Of a stretch of DNA of 64,000 nt, positions 34,791 through 43,668 are shown one piece after another. The notes under the pieces are model-generated. The model ran no database searches, was not told where the DNA came from, and worked only from the letters and a program-made list of their open reading frames with translations. The position numbers were made by a program, and so were the translations under genes. Position 1 is the first letter of the stretch, and the number at the start of each line of letters is the position of its first letter. The stretch is from CAJXVY01 sp965660355 (GTDB lineage: Bacteria; Actinomycetota; Actinomycetes; Actinomycetales; Microbacteriaceae): positions 13,279 to 77,278 of the forward strand of contig CBFHZN010000006.1 of the NCBI GenBank assembly GCA_965660355.1, read 5' to 3'.

Positions 34791-36169
34791 TACTGCTCCA
34801 AGGAATCAAGCAATTCCGGACACATTTTGTAAATATCCCCACACCCCATGGTGATGATGAAATCCCCGGTGGCTGCAAGTTTTGAGGCAATCGAAGGAAC
34901 ACTCTGCCACTGAGGTGCATAGTGGATTTTGTCTTTATTTTCAAAGTGGTTCACAATTAGCTCTCCGGTTACCCCTGGTTCTGGGTCCTCTCTCGCTGCA
35001 TAAACATCTGTGACGATGACCTCGTCACTTAGCGCGAGCACTTCAGCAAATTCTTTTTGAAAGATTCTTGTTCGGCTGTACAAATGCGGCTGAAAAACAG
35101 TTATCAGCTTTCCATTGGGGTTTGAGGCCCTAGCGCCTTTCAATGCAGCCGCAACCTCGGTGGGGTGGTGAGCGAAGTCATCATAAACTCTGACCCCTCT
35201 TTTCTCCCCATGCAGTTCAAACCTGCGCTCAGCGCCCTGGTAATTAGCTACAGCCTCACAGCTTTCCTCAAACTCATAACCAAGACCAACCAACACTGCC
35301 ACCGCAGCAGCTGCATTCTGTGCATTGTGTTCGCCAGCTATGTTTAGCTCCAACTGAATTTTTGATTGGTTACTAAGACTGAACCGCACCTTTGGTCCGC
35401 TGGAGTCCACTTCACTGAGTTCAACCTGGGAGTTTTCATAACCGAATCGGATGGTTCCATCAGCTTCGCTGACAGCAAGTTTTTGGCATCCCAAATCACT
35501 TGCATTTACAACCGCAAATTCATTTGCATTTGAGGCAAAGCTATTAAAAGCTTCAAAAAAAGCCGAGTTGGAACCGTAGTGATCTAAATGATCTGGGTCC
35601 ACGTTTGTGATTACCGCAATGTCAGTGTCATAGTTCAAAAAAGAACCATCTGACTCGTCTGCTTCGATAACAAACAACTCCCCTGATCCAAAATCGCTAC
35701 TAACTCCGTATTCCACAATCACACCGCCGTTTACAAAGCTTGGATCAGCCCCCAAAGACCTCAAGGCGGTGATTATCATTCCGGTGGTAGTTGTTTTGCC
35801 GTGAGCTCCAGCTACAGCTATCAGTCGCTTAGAGCTTGCCAGGTGAGCCAACAGAACCGCTCTGTGCAGAATTGGCAATCCCAATTCCTGGGCTTTCAAC
35901 AACTCCGGGTTGGTATCCCATAACGCACCAGTGACAATCACAGTGTCGGCACCGATAATGTTTTCAGGGGCGTGACCGATTTCAATTTTGACTCCGATTT
36001 CTCGCAGGGAATCAATATTCCCGCTCCCACGGACGTCGCTTCCGGTGACCACGTGCCCTGCTTTGGCAAGCAGTCTCGCCAGGCCACTCATTCCACTCCC
36101 ACCTATGCCGATGAAATGAACCTGACCAAGCTCACTGGGAACTTCAACTGAAAAATCTGGGCTAATCAT
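34790..36169 (-). CDS. murC: UDP-N-acetylmuramate-amino acid ligase MurC
   Basis: ATP-dependent ligase adding the first residue to UDP-MurNAc. 459 aa: N-terminal Rossmann domain (HFIGIGGSGMSGLARLL), central ATPase domain with the P-loop AGAHGKTTTTGMI, YDDFAHHPTEV and FQPHLYSRTRIF in the C-terminal domain. In Microbacteriaceae with B-type peptidoglycan, MurC adds glycine rather than alanine; the sequence alone does not settle this. Overlaps murG by 8 bp and ftsQ by 1 bp. No ddl gene is adjacent. Confidence 0.95.
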   Translation of the reverse strand: MISPDFSVEVPSELGQVHFIGIGGSGMSGLARLLAKAGHVVTGSDVRGSGNIDSLREIGVKIEIGHAPENIIGADTVIVTGALWDTNPELLKAQELGLPILHRAVLLAHLASSKRLIAVAGAHGKTTTTGMIITALRSLGADPSFVNGGVIVEYGVSSDFGSGELFVIEADESDGSFLNYDTDIAVITNVDPDHLDHYGSNSAFFEAFNSFASNANEFAVVNASDLGCQKLAVSEADGTIRFGYENSQVELSEVDSSGPKVRFSLSNQSKIQLELNIAGEHNAQNAAAAVAVLVGLGYEFEESCEAVANYQGAERRFELHGEKRGVRVYDDFAHHPTEVAAALKGARASNPNGKLITVFQPHLYSRTRIFQKEFAEVLALSDEVIVTDVYAAREDPEPGVTGELIVNHFENKDKIHYAPQWQSVPSIASKLAATGDFIITMGCGDIYKMCPELLDSLEQ

Positions 36170-37211
36170 GTTTGGCCTCCAGTGCCATTTTCACAAGCCT
36201 CTCGGTTGCATCAAGCTTTCCGAAGCTTTTCATTTTCTGACTCATTTCGGTAAGTCTCTTCCGTGAGCTCAGGATAGGTATTACTTCACTGTTGATGTAT
36301 TCAACATCAAAGTCTTTATCATCCACCAATAAGGACGCATCAGCGTCAATCAACTGCTTCACGTTATGTCTTTGCTCACCGTTCCCAACTGGATATGGGA
36401 CAAACAAAGCCGGGATTCCCAATGCCATCAGTTCACTCACTGTTGCAGCACCTGCTCTGCTAATGGCAAAATCTGAGGCTCTTATTGCTAACTCCATGCG
36501 GTTGCAATAGCTGACTCTGAGGTAATCACTTGAGTTTCTCTCAGGAAAGTTCTGGCTCTCTCCGGCGATGTGGTAGATCTGCACTCCAGCAGCCGTTAGC
36601 TTCTCACTTGCATGATCGATTACTGAGTTGATCTTTTGCGCTCCCTGCGAACCACCCGTTACCAACAAAACAGGCTTTGATGGGTCTAATCCAAGTTCAA
36701 CCCGAGCTTGTTGAATGTCATAGCTATCAGCTGCAACAATCTCCTGCCGAAGCGGGACTCCAATTAGTTTCCCCTGCAATTTGCTGGGGAAACTAATTGC
36801 TACGTTTTTGGTTAGTCTCGCCCCGAAGCGATTGGCAATTCCAGGTAGAGCATTGGCTTCGTGGATAACCAATGGTTTATTGAATAACTTTGCTGCCAAA
36901 TAAACAGGTGCAGAAACATAACCGCCGAAGCCAATCACCACATCTGCCTCAGAGATTGGTTTTCGCAAACCAAAAACAATTCCCAAAAACCTAAAGGGGA
37001 AGCTAAAAAAACTCAGATTTAGCTTTCTTGGAAATGGAAGCTTGCGGATAAAAATTAGCTCATAGCCTCGCTCGGGAACCAAACGAGATTCCAAACCCTG
37101 CTTGGTGCCAATGACCTCCAGCTGATGACCCAACTCCGACAACCGATCAGCAGTGGCTAACAGCGGATTAACGTGACCGGCGGTCCCTCCGCCAGCTAAT
37201 AAAAACTTCAA
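36162..37211 (-). CDS. murG: undecaprenyldiphospho-muramoylpentapeptide beta-N-acetylglucosaminyltransferase
   Basis: Makes lipid II by adding GlcNAc to lipid I on the cytoplasmic membrane face. GT-B glycosyltransferase of 349 aa. Signatures: LAGGGTAGHVNPLLA at the N-terminus, VIGFGGYVSAPVYLAA, LVTGGSQGAQ, and the UDP-GlcNAc-binding AISRAGAATVSELMALGIPA. The TTG start overlaps the ftsW stop by 4 bp; the end overlaps murC by 8 bp. Confidence 0.96.
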   Translation of the reverse strand: MKFLLAGGGTAGHVNPLLATADRLSELGHQLEVIGTKQGLESRLVPERGYELIFIRKLPFPRKLNLSFFSFPFRFLGIVFGLRKPISEADVVIGFGGYVSAPVYLAAKLFNKPLVIHEANALPGIANRFGARLTKNVAISFPSKLQGKLIGVPLRQEIVAADSYDIQQARVELGLDPSKPVLLVTGGSQGAQKINSVIDHASEKLTAAGVQIYHIAGESQNFPERNSSDYLRVSYCNRMELAIRASDFAISRAGAATVSELMALGIPALFVPYPVGNGEQRHNVKQLIDADASLLVDDKDFDVEYINSEVIPILSSRKRLTEMSQKMKSFGKLDATERLVKMALEAKHD

Positions 37212-38338
37212 GCCTTAACCAACTTCTTTGATTTTTGCTCGCTTGAATGTCGAGATCGCTCCAAAGCTAGAACCACACCAATAGCGCCAAGGGTTGCGAT
37301 TAACGAAGATCCTCCGGCAGAAATAAGTGGCAGCGGAACCCCCAGGACAGGAAGTGCTCCCAACACAACCGAGATGTTAATAAATGCCTGCATGATGATC
37401 CAAGTCATCACCCCGCCAATAACCAACATCTGAAATGGGTCCGAATTTTTGTGAATCATCACCATAAAGGTAACTGCCAAAGCCATGAATAAACCGATAA
37501 CTATGAAGGCTCCGATAAGCCCCAGCTCCTCACCGATGATTGCAAAGATGAAGTCATTTTCGACCTCGGGGATCCAAGACCACTTCAATTTAGACTTGCC
37601 CAGTCCGGTACCAAATAAGCCACCGGCAGCCAGCGCCCAGGTTCCATGCTCATATTGCCACCTGACACCCATCGGGTCGGCAGCGTCCGGATTTAGCCAT
37701 GCTTGAAAACGTGCCGAGCGAGAGGGTGATCCCATTATGGCGAGAACTGCTAAAACAAAGCCAAGGCCCAAAACACCGAGAAGCTGTCCCCATCGCATAC
37801 CGCCCAGAACAAAAATGCAAACTCCGATAACGGCAATCACGATTCCTGTTCCAACATCTCTTCCAAACACCGCAACCAGCGCAAGTGAAACACCCAGAAT
37901 CAACATCGGCATTATCCAAGTTCTGAATCGGTCCCGATTTTGATAGTTGTTTGCAATGATTGCAGCGGTTGCAAGTATTAAACCAAGCTTCAAAAACTCA
38001 CTGGGTTGCAAGGTGATTGGGCCAATGCTCAACCAATTTCGGTTTCCATTAATGTCCTCCCCAACAATCACGGTTAATAGCTGCAGAGCCAGAGTTGCAA
38101 ACAGCGCCGCTGGAGCAAGCGATCGAACCCAAGAGGCTGGGACCCTGGAAACAAAAAGCATGGCGATGAGGCCAATCACCGCATAAATCGATTGCCTACC
38201 AAACAGGTGGTAGGCGGAATTATTTTGCCTCAAAGAATCAACAGAGCTTGCAGAGGCGACCATCACCAGGCCGAAAATCACCAATAGCAATGTCAATCCC
38301 AATAAAAAATAGAAAGGCTTCGATTCGCTTCGAAACAT
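37208..38338 (-). CDS. ftsW: peptidoglycan polymerase FtsW (SEDS family)
   Basis: Septal glycan-strand polymerase working with the PBP FtsI. 376 aa, ten membrane helices. Family segments: GEDINGNRNWLSIGPITLQPSEFLKLGLI, the large loop with RFQAWLNPDAADP and YEHGTWALAAGGLFGTGLG, and GVPLPLISAGGSSLIA near the end. I take the ATG at 38338, sharing one base with the murD stop (TGATG); a TTG one codon upstream is possible. Confidence 0.95.
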   Translation of the reverse strand: MFRSESKPFYFLLGLTLLLVIFGLVMVASASSVDSLRQNNSAYHLFGRQSIYAVIGLIAMLFVSRVPASWVRSLAPAALFATLALQLLTVIVGEDINGNRNWLSIGPITLQPSEFLKLGLILATAAIIANNYQNRDRFRTWIMPMLILGVSLALVAVFGRDVGTGIVIAVIGVCIFVLGGMRWGQLLGVLGLGFVLAVLAIMGSPSRSARFQAWLNPDAADPMGVRWQYEHGTWALAAGGLFGTGLGKSKLKWSWIPEVENDFIFAIIGEELGLIGAFIVIGLFMALAVTFMVMIHKNSDPFQMLVIGGVMTWIIMQAFINISVVLGALPVLGVPLPLISAGGSSLIATLGAIGVVLALERSRHSSEQKSKKLVKA

Positions 38339-39765
38339 CAACCCTCCAAATCTCTTACTGCCTGCATAAACAACTCTCCGCGATGCTGATAACTATCAAA
38401 CTGGTCAAAACTCGCTGCAGCTGGAGATAGCAATACCGTGTCGCCATTTTCTGCACGCCCAAAAGCTTCTTTAACGGCTGTTTGCATGACCCCTTCGCCA
38501 TCTTCAACAGACACAATCTCAACCTCTGGGGCGTGTTTTTCTAGCGCCTTACGGATTTTGGACTGATCTTTTCCAATTAGTACGCATGTTTTTAATTGAC
38601 TTGCAATTTTTTTCACCAGCTCGTTAGGGTCAACACCTTTGAAATCACCCCCAGCAATCCAAATCACGTGATGAAGCGATGCCAAAGCGGCCAGTGCTGC
38701 GTGTGCATTGGTTGCTTTCGAGTCATTAATAAATTTCACCCCCGAAAATTCGCCCAAAAATTGATTTCTATGCGCTGCGGGCTTGAAGGTCAGGATGGCG
38801 TCTCTTATGTGTGCTGGGGCAATTCCAACAGATCTTGAAATAGCAGTTGCAGCTGCCACATTTTGCAAAAGTTGAACGCTAATGGGTGCAATGTTGGCTA
38901 TTTGTTCATGGGTGGAGATTTCCAAGGCGTTATGCCTTCTATCATCCAAAAATGCCCTATCCGCCAACACATCCTCAACGTAACCGACCATGCTTACTGA
39001 TGGAGTTCCCAAACTGAAACCAATCGCCCTGCAGCCCTCTATCACCTCGGCTTGCTCTAGAGATTTTTCGGTATTTTCATCCTCCGCGTTATAGATAGCG
39101 GCAACTTTTGTATTTTCATATATTTTCGCCTTCGCTGACAGATAGTTTTCAAAATTTCCATGCCAGTCCAAATGATCTTCTGCGATGTTCAAAAAAGCCG
39201 AAGTGGTTGGTGATAGCTCTGACAGATAGTGCAACTGAAAACTTGATAGCTCCACAACAAAAAAATCGAACTCAACAGGCTCTCGAAGAGGATTCAAAAC
39301 CGGATTGCCGATATTTCCACAGGCAACTGCTTTTTTGCCAGAACTGTTCAAGATATGAGTTACTAATTCAACCGTGGTGGTCTTTCCATTGGTTCCAGTC
39401 ACCGTCAGCCACTGAGCATTCGGTTGTTTATCTCGCAACCTCCAGGCTAGGTTGACATCGGTCCAAACTTGCAAGCCTTTTGCCAAAGCATGCTCGATGA
39501 GTGGGTTTTTGGGATTGAACCCTGGAGAGGTTATTACCAATTCAGGGTTGAATTCATCAAAGGCTTCTAGGTCTGAGTCACTCTCAACCAACTCTCCGCC
39601 AATGACATCAAGTAGCTCTCTAAATTCCTCATCCGCCTGTTTGGCAAAAACTTTTACGGTGCTGCCGAGTTCGATGAGGGTATCGGCAACGCTGAAACCG
39701 GTCGAACTCAGTCCTAACACCGCGATTCGACCTTGCCAATCACCTCGCCAGCCCGAAAACCTCAT
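38338..39765 (-). CDS. murD: UDP-N-acetylmuramoylalanine-D-glutamate ligase MurD
   Basis: Adds D-glutamate to the peptide stem. 475 aa. N-terminal Rossmann domain IAVLGLSSTGFSVADTLIELG, P-loop TVTGTNGKTTTVELVTHIL, SSFQLHYL, LNIAEDHLDWH, FINDSKATNAHA and a C-terminal domain with WIAGGDFKG. The start at 39765 is set by the ATGA overlap with mraY; the open frame continues 99 bp upstream within mraY and is not part of the protein. Confidence 0.95.
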   Translation of the reverse strand: MRFSGWRGDWQGRIAVLGLSSTGFSVADTLIELGSTVKVFAKQADEEFRELLDVIGGELVESDSDLEAFDEFNPELVITSPGFNPKNPLIEHALAKGLQVWTDVNLAWRLRDKQPNAQWLTVTGTNGKTTTVELVTHILNSSGKKAVACGNIGNPVLNPLREPVEFDFFVVELSSFQLHYLSELSPTTSAFLNIAEDHLDWHGNFENYLSAKAKIYENTKVAAIYNAEDENTEKSLEQAEVIEGCRAIGFSLGTPSVSMVGYVEDVLADRAFLDDRRHNALEISTHEQIANIAPISVQLLQNVAAATAISRSVGIAPAHIRDAILTFKPAAHRNQFLGEFSGVKFINDSKATNAHAALAALASLHHVIWIAGGDFKGVDPNELVKKIASQLKTCVLIGKDQSKIRKALEKHAPEVEIVSVEDGEGVMQTAVKEAFGRAENGDTVLLSPAAASFDQFDSYQHRGELFMQAVRDLEG

Positions 39766-40859
39766 ATTCCATAAATCCATTCGGCATAAAAAAGACCAAC
39801 ACCCGCCGCCACGGATAGTCCGCCAATAATCCAGAATCTGACCACAACAGTGATTTCTTGCCAACCTTTTAATTCAAAGTGATGGTGCAGAGGTGACATC
39901 AAAAAAATTCTCTTGCCTGTTCCAGTGCGCCACTTAGTCAGTTTGAAATATCCTCTTTGCAAAACTACCGAGCCGGTGACAATCACAAACAGGCCCCCAA
40001 TTAGCAAAAGCAATAGCTCTGTTCGAGAAACAATTGCCAATGCTGCCAATGCCCCACCTAAGGCTAGTGATCCAGTGTCACCCATGAATAATTGAGCGGG
40101 TGAGGTGTTCCACCATAAAAACCCAATGCAAGCACCGACAATGGCGGCTGCGACAACTGCAATATCCAGCGGATCTCTCACCTGATAGCAGTTGGGTTCC
40201 AGTGCCGTTGAACAAGCTTGGTTGAACTGCCAGAAGCCAATCACTACGTAGGCACCTATTGCAAAAATCGAAGCTCCGGTGGCTAAGCCGTCAAGACCAT
40301 CGGCAATGTTTACTCCATTTGAGGCGCTGGCCACCAACAAATAGGTCCAGCCGATGAATAACACTATGCCGATGCTGCTACCCCAGAAAAAAAGATCCAG
40401 TGGCAAATCTCTGAACAAAGAGATTGATGTGGAGGCTGGGGTTAGTCCGCGTGAATTGGGAAATTGCAATGCTAAAACCGCGAAGGAGGTGGCGACAAGA
40501 CCCTGCAGGGCGATTTTGGTCCAGCCTGTTAGACCCAATGAACGTTGATTTCTAACCTTGATTAGGTCATCAATGAATCCAACCAGACCCAGGCCAACCA
40601 TCATAAACAGCACCAGCAAGGCTGTTGCCGAGGGAGTTTCACCATTGATTAGTTTTCCTGAGAAATAACCAATCAGAGACCCAGCGATGATGACCAAACC
40701 GCCCATAGTCGGGGTTCCACGTTTTGTGTGGTGAGATTGAGGGCCATCGTCTCTAACAAACTGTCCCCAGTTAAGTTTTTTAAATAACCAAATCCAACCG
40801 GGTGTGGTCAATAGCGTGACAAGCAGAGCAATTCCGCCACCTGCGATCAGTGCCCTCAA
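39762..40859 (-). CDS. mraY: phospho-N-acetylmuramoyl-pentapeptide transferase MraY
   Basis: Transfers phospho-MurNAc-pentapeptide to undecaprenyl phosphate, giving lipid I. 365 aa, ten membrane helices. Active-site motifs: DDGPQSHHTKRGTPTMGGL, GFIDDLIKVR (Mg-binding DD), NGVNIADGLDGLATG, FMGDTGSLALGGALA and MSPLHHHFELKGW. It starts directly after the murF stop and overlaps murD by 4 bp. Confidence 0.97.
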   Translation of the reverse strand: MRALIAGGGIALLVTLLTTPGWIWLFKKLNWGQFVRDDGPQSHHTKRGTPTMGGLVIIAGSLIGYFSGKLINGETPSATALLVLFMMVGLGLVGFIDDLIKVRNQRSLGLTGWTKIALQGLVATSFAVLALQFPNSRGLTPASTSISLFRDLPLDLFFWGSSIGIVLFIGWTYLLVASASNGVNIADGLDGLATGASIFAIGAYVVIGFWQFNQACSTALEPNCYQVRDPLDIAVVAAAIVGACIGFLWWNTSPAQLFMGDTGSLALGGALAALAIVSRTELLLLLIGGLFVIVTGSVVLQRGYFKLTKWRTGTGKRIFLMSPLHHHFELKGWQEITVVVRFWIIGGLSVAAGVGLFYAEWIYGI

Positions 40860-42245
40860 CTAAACCTCCGCTAAATCTTCGGCCAGCCCGCTAAGTCCAA
40901 CTGAGTTGGAAGCCTTGACCAGAACTAAATCTTTCTCGCCAAGCTTTCCACGAAGATGCTCAAAAGCCTCGCTGATACTCTCAAAAAATAGAGATTCGCT
41001 ATCCCAGCTTCCCTCTTGGCTAGCTCCCATGTGAATCAACTTCGCATCTGCTCCGATAACAATCACCTGATCAATGTTGTATCGAACCGCTAGCCGCCCT
41101 ATTCGATCATGCTGCTCATTGGAAAACTCTCCAAGCTCTGCCATGGCTCCCAGAACAGCAGTTGTTCGATAGCCCTCCCTGCCCAGAGTTGCAAGAGTTT
41201 GCAAGGCAGCCTGCATAGATTCTGGGGATGCGTTGTAGGCGTCATTGATCACCAGCTGGCCACTTGTTCCCGCAATTGGTTGCATTCGACCGCTTTCAAC
41301 GAATTCAAGTCGCTCCAGAGAATCAATCGCGGTGTCTAAATCCAAACCCAAATGATCAACGGTCAGGAGAGCCGCAGCAGCATTCATAGCGTGATGCTCA
41401 CCGAGAGTTTTTAGCCTCATTGTTTTATCTAAACCAGCGATTGTGAACTCAACTGTTGTTCCAGCTACATCCAGCCTGGTGTCCGTGATTTTTAGGTGTG
41501 CCAATTGGCTGTAGCCAAACAGCCGAAAATCCTTCACCTGATTTCTCATGTCAAAAACATTTGGGTCATCGGCGTTAAGCACCGCAAGGTCTCTAATAAA
41601 TGGAAGCATCTCGGCTTTTATTTTTTTGGTTTCCGAGAGACCGCCAAACTTGCCCGCATGCGCATAACCAACCTTCAGCTGAAGACCAATATCGGGCTTC
41701 CCAAGCTCCGCCAATCTTGCGATTGATCCATGGCCGCTCGCACCCATTTCCAAAACTAGAAACTCAGTGTTGTCTTGCAATCTCAAAACCGTGAGCGGTA
41801 AACCAACATCGTTGTTGTAACTACCCTTGGGTGCAACCACCGGGCCAAATTCGGCAAGAATTTGATTGAGCATGCTTTTGGTGCTTGTTTTTCCATTTGA
41901 TCCAGTTATGCCAATTACTTTTAGCTTGTTATTCTCGCGAACCCGATGCAGAACATATCTTGCCAACTCGGCCAGAGCGACAACTGAATCGGACACTCTA
42001 ATCTGCGGAATTGATGCATTGGAATCAACCGTTTGAACGACAGCCAGGGATGCTCCGACCACAGAGACTTGATTTAGGTAGTTATGCCCATCATCTATTT
42101 CTCCAATCTTGGCAAAGAAAATATCACCGGGGCCGACTTCTCTTGAATCCGTGAAGACCTGACCGCTGGTTTGCGTCTGGGGGTCCCCGTTGACTAATTC
42201 ACCACTAACCGCAGTTGCTATTTCTAAAAAACTGAGGCTAATCAC
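40860..42245 (-). CDS. murF: UDP-MurNAc-tripeptide-D-alanyl-D-alanine ligase MurF
   Basis: Adds D-Ala-D-Ala to the stem peptide. 461 aa. N-terminal substrate domain (FTDSREVGPGDIFFA), P-loop GITGSNGKTSTKSML, LEMGASGHGSIA, NADDPNV, INDAYNASPESMQAAL (family signature) and AVLGAMAELG. I choose the GTG at 42245, which overlaps the murE stop and gives the standard short N-terminus MISLSFLEIA; an in-frame TTG lies 5 codons upstream. Confidence 0.94.
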   Translation of the reverse strand: MISLSFLEIATAVSGELVNGDPQTQTSGQVFTDSREVGPGDIFFAKIGEIDDGHNYLNQVSVVGASLAVVQTVDSNASIPQIRVSDSVVALAELARYVLHRVRENNKLKVIGITGSNGKTSTKSMLNQILAEFGPVVAPKGSYNNDVGLPLTVLRLQDNTEFLVLEMGASGHGSIARLAELGKPDIGLQLKVGYAHAGKFGGLSETKKIKAEMLPFIRDLAVLNADDPNVFDMRNQVKDFRLFGYSQLAHLKITDTRLDVAGTTVEFTIAGLDKTMRLKTLGEHHAMNAAAALLTVDHLGLDLDTAIDSLERLEFVESGRMQPIAGTSGQLVINDAYNASPESMQAALQTLATLGREGYRTTAVLGAMAELGEFSNEQHDRIGRLAVRYNIDQVIVIGADAKLIHMGASQEGSWDSESLFFESISEAFEHLRGKLGEKDLVLVKASNSVGLSGLAEDLAEV

Positions 42246-43665
42246 CAAATACCTCGGCAATCACTTCCCTCGGAAAATAGGCCTTCTTGCCATCGCTAAA
42301 CTCTCGATATTCCAGATTTCCAGGACCAAACCAAACTAAACAATCATCCTCGGAAAGCCCATCAGCTAATCTTTGCAAAGCGGTGACAGGCTCGGCTTCA
42401 GTCTCCATGTCAGCCTTATGCCTCTTTATGTCCGCAAGAATCTGCTCTGGGCCCTCTGAACGAGGATGCTGAGTGGTAGCAATCACACGATCGGCCAGTG
42501 CTGCAAACTCAATCATTGGCTTCCGCTTTGAATGGTCACGTTCGCCACTGAAACCAATCAGCGCACTTACCCTCGGGTATTTGGCCTTGAGCTCTCTAAG
42601 CGCCAGCGCGATTGCCTCCGGAGTGTGCGCATAATCCAAATAAACATCTGGTTTTGCGTGCACTTTTTCTAGTCTTCCAGGGACAAACCCATCGATCTTG
42701 CTCACCTTGTCTAAACCTGTAACGCCGGCGGTTAGCATCATCCCCAGAGCAAGGGCGAAGTTCTGAGCCATTAGTGGACCGGTATTCTCAGCGAGTATGT
42801 TGATATTGTGCCCGGGGAATTCAACTCTGGTTGCAAGCTGTTCTTGGGTAGAGCTAAAGCGCAGTTGAGCATTCTCGGTTGTTCCCAGACTGACGCTCGG
42901 TATTTCGATTACCTTCAATAACCGCTGTCCGCTTTTAGTATCGCTAAAAATCACCGCCTGGTCGCTGACCTCAACTTCAAATAATCTCGCTTTGGCCGCT
43001 AGGTAGCTATCCATGTCTCCGAAATCGTCAAGGTGGTCGTGGCTGAGATTTGTGAAGCCACTAACAACGAAGTGCAGTCCATCCACGCGACCCCTGACAA
43101 GTGCCTGTGCACTAACCTCCATCATTGCAATGGTTGCTCCCCGCTCCTCCGCGTAGCTCAAACCAGCAACCAGGTCATTTATCTCTGGAGTTGTTAGTCC
43201 GACTTTGTCACTCAGCCCATCAAATCGCATCCCACTGGAACCTGAGCTAAAAACTTTCTCACCAGACTGGCCAGCAAGTTTTTCCAAATAGTGAACAGTG
43301 GAGGTTTTGCCATTGGTTCCAGTGACTCCGAGTATTGGGATGCTTGCCGAGTATGCATAGAGCTTTTTCGACATTTCGAATAAATGCCTCTTTGGGTTTG
43401 GTAAAACTATCCTGGGCAAACCCTCGGGGAGTAATTTCTCACCCTCACGGTCAGTGACTATGGCCTTGGCCCCAACCTTCATCGCATCCTCGGCGAAATT
43501 AGCACCGTGGTGCAATTTCCCAGGGAGTGCCATGAACAGATCGCCTTTTTGAATTCTGGAGGTGTTTAGTGAGATTCCCGAGATCTCTGCTTCACCAGAG
43601 ACCTTTCCCCCAAAACTGGCAGCGAATTCAGTTAGGGAGAATGTATTTTTCTTAGGTCTAAACAT
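42238..43665 (-). CDS. murE: UDP-MurNAc-dipeptide ligase MurE (divergent substrate motifs)
   Basis: Adds the third, usually diamino, residue to the stem peptide. 475 aa. The fold is clear: ISLNTSRIQKGDLFMALPG, P-loop GVTGTNGKTSTVHYLE, TTPE (UDP-MurNAc site), FTNLSHDHLDD, VYLDYAHTPEAI, then GFSGERDHSKR. The loops that define the amino acid are not standard: where DAP-adding enzymes have DNPR, this has QHPR (ATTQHPRSEGP), and the GKGHE segment is replaced by GPGNLEY. That argues against meso-diaminopimelate as substrate and fits a B-type peptidoglycan with Lys, ornithine, diaminobutyrate or homoserine, as known in Microbacteriaceae. Confidence 0.9.
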   Translation of the reverse strand: MFRPKKNTFSLTEFAASFGGKVSGEAEISGISLNTSRIQKGDLFMALPGKLHHGANFAEDAMKVGAKAIVTDREGEKLLPEGLPRIVLPNPKRHLFEMSKKLYAYSASIPILGVTGTNGKTSTVHYLEKLAGQSGEKVFSSGSSGMRFDGLSDKVGLTTPEINDLVAGLSYAEERGATIAMMEVSAQALVRGRVDGLHFVVSGFTNLSHDHLDDFGDMDSYLAAKARLFEVEVSDQAVIFSDTKSGQRLLKVIEIPSVSLGTTENAQLRFSSTQEQLATRVEFPGHNINILAENTGPLMAQNFALALGMMLTAGVTGLDKVSKIDGFVPGRLEKVHAKPDVYLDYAHTPEAIALALRELKAKYPRVSALIGFSGERDHSKRKPMIEFAALADRVIATTQHPRSEGPEQILADIKRHKADMETEAEPVTALQRLADGLSEDDCLVWFGPGNLEYREFSDGKKAYFPREVIAEVFGD

Positions 43666-43668
43666 CTT

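Noticed and set aside
39766..39864. N-terminal extension of MurD
   Set aside because: It lies within mraY in another frame; the ATGA overlap gives the normal start.
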